In this document: piece by piece, positions 13,276-16,258 of the stretch
Position numbering within the stretch: position 1 is the first letter of the stretch
Layout: each line of letters begins with the position of its first letter
Assembly (NCBI GenBank): GCA_946481585.1
Contig: CAMLOF010000039.1
Coordinates: 1-16,258, forward strand
Direction of reading: 5' to 3'
From: an uncultured Macromonas sp.
GTDB taxonomy: Bacteria; Pseudomonadota; Gammaproteobacteria; Burkholderiales; Burkholderiaceae
DNA length: 16,258 bases
Translations under genes and position numbers: made by a program
Notes under the pieces: generated by a model
The model's input: the letters and a program-made list of their open reading frames with translations, nothing else
What the model was told of the DNA's origin: nothing
The model's database searches: none

Positions 13276-15924
13276 CCCCAACAGTCTTGCCCTGGCCACC
13301 ACCTGTTTGCGGTTGCCTGCATCAAGCTTGGCAAAAAGGTTCTTCATGTGCCACTTGATGGTTTCTTCCCCCACGTCCATGGCCAGGCCGATCTCTTTGT
13401 TCGACAGGTTGCGGGACAGCAGCTCCACCACCTCACGCTCCTTCGGGGTAAGAATCAGGCTCGCAGTGGGGCGTGGCTCCATGCGGTGAACTGTCGTCGC
13501 GGCGCCAGGTATGACTGGCCGCACGGGCGCGGGAACCGTCGCGGACGTGGTCCTGACACGGTCAATCCAGGCCCCCAGGTCGGGGTGAACGTCAGAAAAG
13601 ACACGCATCAACCCATAGGCCGCCGCCAGATCCAGTGCCTCGCGCAACAGGTCCTGCGACCGCTCACCCGCCTGGTCCAGCACGAATGCCCTGAGTCCAA
13701 GAATCTCGATACTGAGTCGCCCCATGCGTGCCTGGCTGGCCTGGTGGTAAGCGCGTGCCAGGGGCTCCACCGCTTCGCGCCAACGGCGCGCGGCCACCAG
13801 GGCATAGCCCGCCGCCAGGTCGCGCATGGCCTGAACCGATCGTCCCCAGAGCGGGCCGCGCCCAGGCATCTCCTGCGCCAATATTCCGTCAATGTCGTCC
13901 AGCAGCCGTTTGGCGGTTTCCGCACGGTAACGACGCGCATGCATACGTATCTGGTCGGTCAGGCTCGCCACGCACAAGCGTGGCATGCGGCGAGCCACAC
14001 CCAGAGCGTGCATGGCATCCAGCAGTTCCATGGCCCTGTGCTCCTGCCCATTCTGTATGGCCGCGCGTGCCAGGGTCCGGAATGCCAGCAGAACGGCCTC
14101 GGGCAAGCCACGGCGTTCAAGCACATCCAACCTGTCGGCAAGCAAGGTCACGGCGTCGTCTGGCCGGTCTTGCTCCCACACAGCTGCCGCCAAGAAGGAA
14201 GCCAGCATGCACACAAAAGGGTTGCGCCTGCCAAGGTCAATCTCTGCCCGGGCCAACGTTGGCCGCAGCAGCTTTTCAGCCAGCAGAACCTGCCCCTCCC
14301 ACAGGTACGTCAACCCGATCACCAGCTCACCCCACTGGTTCAGGTAGCCCTGTGCATTGCCGTGAAGGTGCGGCGCCTGCTGCTGCTTCAGTCGCGCCAG
14401 CGATGGATTCCCGTCGATGAGGGTCCGGTAAGCCGTTCGGTTGGCATGGACATGCAGCAACGCAGGTGCCGCCAGCGGGGGGTTGTCTGCCCAAGGATCG
14501 TGCAGCGAAGCAAAGCGGTCCGGGTCGTCGGCAAAGATGGCCGCTCCGCTCAGGATGAGATCGCATTCGCAACGCAACTCGTCGGTCACGCCAGGAGCTG
14601 CCAGCAATCGCTTGACCAGCCGCGCAGCCTCGTCGTTGCGTTCGCTCAGCGCCAAGGACCAGGCTGCAGGCAGCAGCAGCCGGGGCCGGGCCTCTAGCAC
14701 GTCTGCGGGCAGGCGGTCAATCCATGCCATCACCTCTGGCTGGTGCCCCTCCGCCATCAGCGAGTCGTAGAGGCTTCGCTCGGCCAGATCGTAGGCGAAG
14801 TCGCTACGCCCGGCCTCCAGCGCGTGGCGGGCCGCAGCCTCCAGTTCGCCCATGGATGACAACCAACGGGCTGCACGCTCGTGCAACTCCGCTCTTTCAG
14901 GCCCGGGCAATGCCGCAAATTTGCGTTGCAGCGTGAGACGCGCCAGGTTGTGCAGCCGATACCCGGTCCCCTGCTCCGCCTGCGAAAGCACAGGCGTGTC
15001 CCGGCTCATGCGTTCCAGGCGTGCCAGGGTGTCTGGCATGCCAGACACAGCCTCGCAAAGGTCTGGGTACAAATGCTCCAAGATGGAGACCCGGGTAAGC
15101 AAGCCAACGTCCTCTGCATCGAGCAGGCGCAGCATGTGTTCCATCAGGTCGTCGCGCAGGCCACCGCCACTGCACAGCGCCAAGATCTCGGAGCGAGGGT
15201 CGGCAGCACCAGCCGCTACGGTCAAGACCAGCTGCAACCCCAAAGGCCAGCCTTCAGTGACCTCGTGCAGTCTTGCCACGGTGTCACGATCAACCCTGTC
15301 CCCCAGCCGTTCGGCAACAAGTTGCAGCGTTTCACCCAATTGAAACCGCAAGGCGGAGCCTGAGACGGCGACACACTCGCCATACGACAAAAGGTCCTGG
15401 ACGTTCAGATCGAATTCCGCCCTGGCCGCTACCACCAGCCGCAGATTGGGAGTAGCGTTGTGCAGAAGGTAGGTCAGTGCCTGTCTGGCGGACTCGCTCA
15501 GGCGGTCGGCGTCATCAATGAAAAGCACCGTGCTCAACGCATATTGACTCACCTCTGCCAACCAGGCGGTCATCGCATCGATGGGGCTGGCTGGCATGCT
15601 CAACAGAAGAGCATGGCAGAACGTCGGCCTGGCGGCTGCGAGGCGCATGGAAGTGACCAACGCCTGCAAAAACTGGCCAGAATCGTCACCCGGCTGAACG
15701 GACACCCATGCAGCCACAGCGCCCTCGGCCAGACAAGCCTTGCGCCACTGTGCCATGAGGAAAGTCTTGCCGCACCCCGCCGGTGCCTGAACAAGTACAG
15801 CCGGCGCATCCCACTCTGGCTTTTGCGGCAACAGCCTTGAGCGTTCCACCAGGGCGCGCGGCATCCTCGGGGGGCTGACCCTCAACAAACTCCTGTCTGA
15901 AACACCAACACCTGGGCGCCCCAT
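13261..15924 (-). CDS. LAL/MalT-type LuxR-family ATP-dependent transcriptional activator (AlkS-like)
   Basis: With the ATG at 15924 (CAGGAGA six bases upstream) the product is 887 residues; a TTG at 15975 would add 17 residues but has no good ribosome binding site. Near the N-terminus are Walker A APAGCGKT (47-54) and Walker B VLFIDDAD (133-140) of a STAND-type NTPase, followed by a long helical, TPR-like region of roughly 400-600 residues. The C-terminal 65 residues form a LuxR helix-turn-helix (LTPKEREVVELLSRNLSNKEIG, then EETIKWHMKNLFAKL). This is the layout of MalT, AcoK and AlkS: large one-protein sensors that oligomerise with ATP and a small inducer and activate nearby catabolic genes. 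Its place directly upstream of the dioxygenase operon, in the same direction, suggests it controls that operon and perhaps the DUF1302 operon. The inducer is unknown. Confidence 0.94.
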   Translation of the reverse strand: MGRPGVGVSDRSLLRVSPPRMPRALVERSRLLPQKPEWDAPAVLVQAPAGCGKTFLMAQWRKACLAEGAVAAWVSVQPGDDSGQFLQALVTSMRLAAARPTFCHALLLSMPASPIDAMTAWLAEVSQYALSTVLFIDDADRLSESARQALTYLLHNATPNLRLVVAARAEFDLNVQDLLSYGECVAVSGSALRFQLGETLQLVAERLGDRVDRDTVARLHEVTEGWPLGLQLVLTVAAGAADPRSEILALCSGGGLRDDLMEHMLRLLDAEDVGLLTRVSILEHLYPDLCEAVSGMPDTLARLERMSRDTPVLSQAEQGTGYRLHNLARLTLQRKFAALPGPERAELHERAARWLSSMGELEAAARHALEAGRSDFAYDLAERSLYDSLMAEGHQPEVMAWIDRLPADVLEARPRLLLPAAWSLALSERNDEAARLVKRLLAAPGVTDELRCECDLILSGAAIFADDPDRFASLHDPWADNPPLAAPALLHVHANRTAYRTLIDGNPSLARLKQQQAPHLHGNAQGYLNQWGELVIGLTYLWEGQVLLAEKLLRPTLARAEIDLGRRNPFVCMLASFLAAAVWEQDRPDDAVTLLADRLDVLERRGLPEAVLLAFRTLARAAIQNGQEHRAMELLDAMHALGVARRMPRLCVASLTDQIRMHARRYRAETAKRLLDDIDGILAQEMPGRGPLWGRSVQAMRDLAAGYALVAARRWREAVEPLARAYHQASQARMGRLSIEILGLRAFVLDQAGERSQDLLREALDLAAAYGLMRVFSDVHPDLGAWIDRVRTTSATVPAPVRPVIPGAATTVHRMEPRPTASLILTPKEREVVELLSRNLSNKEIGLAMDVGEETIKWHMKNLFAKLDAGNRKQVVARARLLGLIGG

Positions 15925-15930
15925 CCGTCG

Positions 15931-15937
15931 TCTCCTG
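15931..15937 (-). promoter_or_regulatory. Ribosome binding site deciding the LAL regulator start
   Basis: On the minus strand CAGGAGA stands six bases before the ATG at 15924. The alternative TTG start at 15975 is preceded only by a weak GGATG, so the ATG is favoured. Confidence 0.75.
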
Positions 15938-16096
15938 TCCTGTTCTTGCGTAAACGAATTCTGGCATGACAACAACGAGCATCCATTCCGTGGGCAAGTC
16001 GTGAAGACTAACTGGATTGCCCGGCTAGCGCCGTTTTCGATGGAGCTACCAGCTTTGGCAGGTCCTCAAAGACATTTCCAAGCGTCGGGGTATTGG

Positions 16097-16111
16097 TCCA
16101 AAAATTTTGGA
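16097..16111. promoter_or_regulatory. AT-rich perfect inverted repeat
   Basis: TCCAAAA, one central A, then TTTTGGA: two perfect seven-base arms. It lies in a locally AT-rich patch within otherwise GC-rich DNA, about 170 bases upstream of the regulator ATG and shortly before the chemotaxis-protein remnant. It could be an operator or a remnant of a rearrangement. The stretch around it (15976-16140) contains no other feature I can support. Confidence 0.3.
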
Positions 16112-16140
16112 TCAAATCGCAGTACGCCTTCTCGCAGGAA

Positions 16141-16258
16141 TGTCAACTGGTCAACCAGGTCGTCTCCACCATGCACGAGATCACAGCCAGCTCACAAAAG
16201 ATCGCCGACATCATCAGCGTCATCGACGGCATTGCATTCCAGACCAACATCCTGGCCT
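16141..16258 (+). pseudogene. Methyl-accepting chemotaxis protein signalling domain, 5'-truncated, continuing past right edge
   Basis: In the frame whose codons include 16150-16152 the plus strand encodes [19 protein letters not shown] followed by [18 protein letters not shown], the highly conserved segment leading to the hairpin tip of MCP cytoplasmic domains. This frame is open from 16012, after a TAA at 16009-16011, to the window edge, but the residues before about 16141 do not resemble an MCP. The ligand-binding domain, membrane segments, HAMP domain and first methylation helix are absent. The only ATG in this frame (16171) falls inside the conserved domain. I therefore read it as a decayed or truncated tsr/tar-like gene; the other possibility is a short soluble MCP-like protein with a non-ATG start. 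Only the C-terminal sequence beyond the window could show whether the rest is intact. Confidence 0.72.

Noticed and set aside
13189..14697. 502-codon plus-strand open frame
   Set aside because: It lies opposite the LAL regulator, whose HTH and ATPase motifs are clear. The translation is rich in Gln/Arg/His, typical of an antisense shadow.
15940..16000. Sigma-70 promoter for the regulator (TTGTCA with weak -10 candidates)
   Set aside because: A TTGACA-like hexamer is present on the minus strand, but no acceptable -10 is found at 16-18 bases, so the support is too weak.
1..16258. tRNA, rRNA, CRISPR, transposase or integrase genes
   Set aside because: None could be found: no repeat-spacer array, no transposase or integrase motifs in any supported frame, and no tRNA-like sequence in the short gaps.

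Overview
The window comes from a GC-rich proteobacterium, most likely a member of the Burkholderiales close to the Comamonadaceae. The basis is the dense GC-rich coding, the Bug-family solute-binding protein typical of that order, recurring CAGGAGAC-type ribosome binding sites, and protein families common in Acidovorax/Comamonas/Hydrogenophaga relatives. This assignment is an inference from gene style, not from a phylogenetic marker. Nearly all genes read leftward (minus strand).

Layout, in the direction of transcription from the right edge. At 16141-16258 (+) there is a recognisable piece of a methyl-accepting chemotaxis protein signalling domain with no normal N-terminal part; it runs off the right edge. 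At 15924-13261 (-) lies a large LAL/MalT-type LuxR ATPase regulator (AlkS-like architecture). Downstream of it is a tightly packed nine-gene catabolic operon (13149-3809, -): TauD/TfdA dioxygenase, BKACE-type beta-keto acid cleavage enzyme, FrnE/DsbA-like oxidoreductase, RBBP9-type alpha/beta hydrolase, quinone oxidoreductase-type MDR, MFS carrier, acyl-CoA ligase (DmdB/AlkK-like), YeiH-type exporter and Bug binding protein. It closes with a clear intrinsic terminator at 3761-3788. A second minus-strand operon follows (3581 to beyond the left edge): DUF1302 outer-membrane protein, DUF1329 envelope protein and a YCF48-like repeat protein that is cut by the window edge.

How the parts may work together (inference). 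The DUF1302/DUF1329/YCF48 set belongs to the envelope, and the Bug protein and MFS carrier suggest import of a small acid. The acyl-CoA ligase, dioxygenase and BKACE suggest activation or hydroxylation of a carboxylic acid and cleavage of a beta-keto acid to an acyl-CoA. The YeiH exporter next to a TauD-family enzyme leaves open that the substrate carries sulfur. I recognise no described pathway with exactly this gene set, so the operon is the best candidate here for a new catabolic system.

Non-coding structure: two copies of a C6-N8-G6-N12-C6 repeat with identical spacing (3662-3724 and 13212-13275). One lies upstream of the DUF1302 operon; the other overlaps the stop codon of the regulator and lies upstream of the dioxygenase. 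A leader hairpin just upstream of the dioxygenase start and an AT-rich perfect inverted repeat near the right edge are possible regulatory sites. No tRNA, rRNA, CRISPR or transposase was seen, and no gene-free stretch exceeds about 220 bases.
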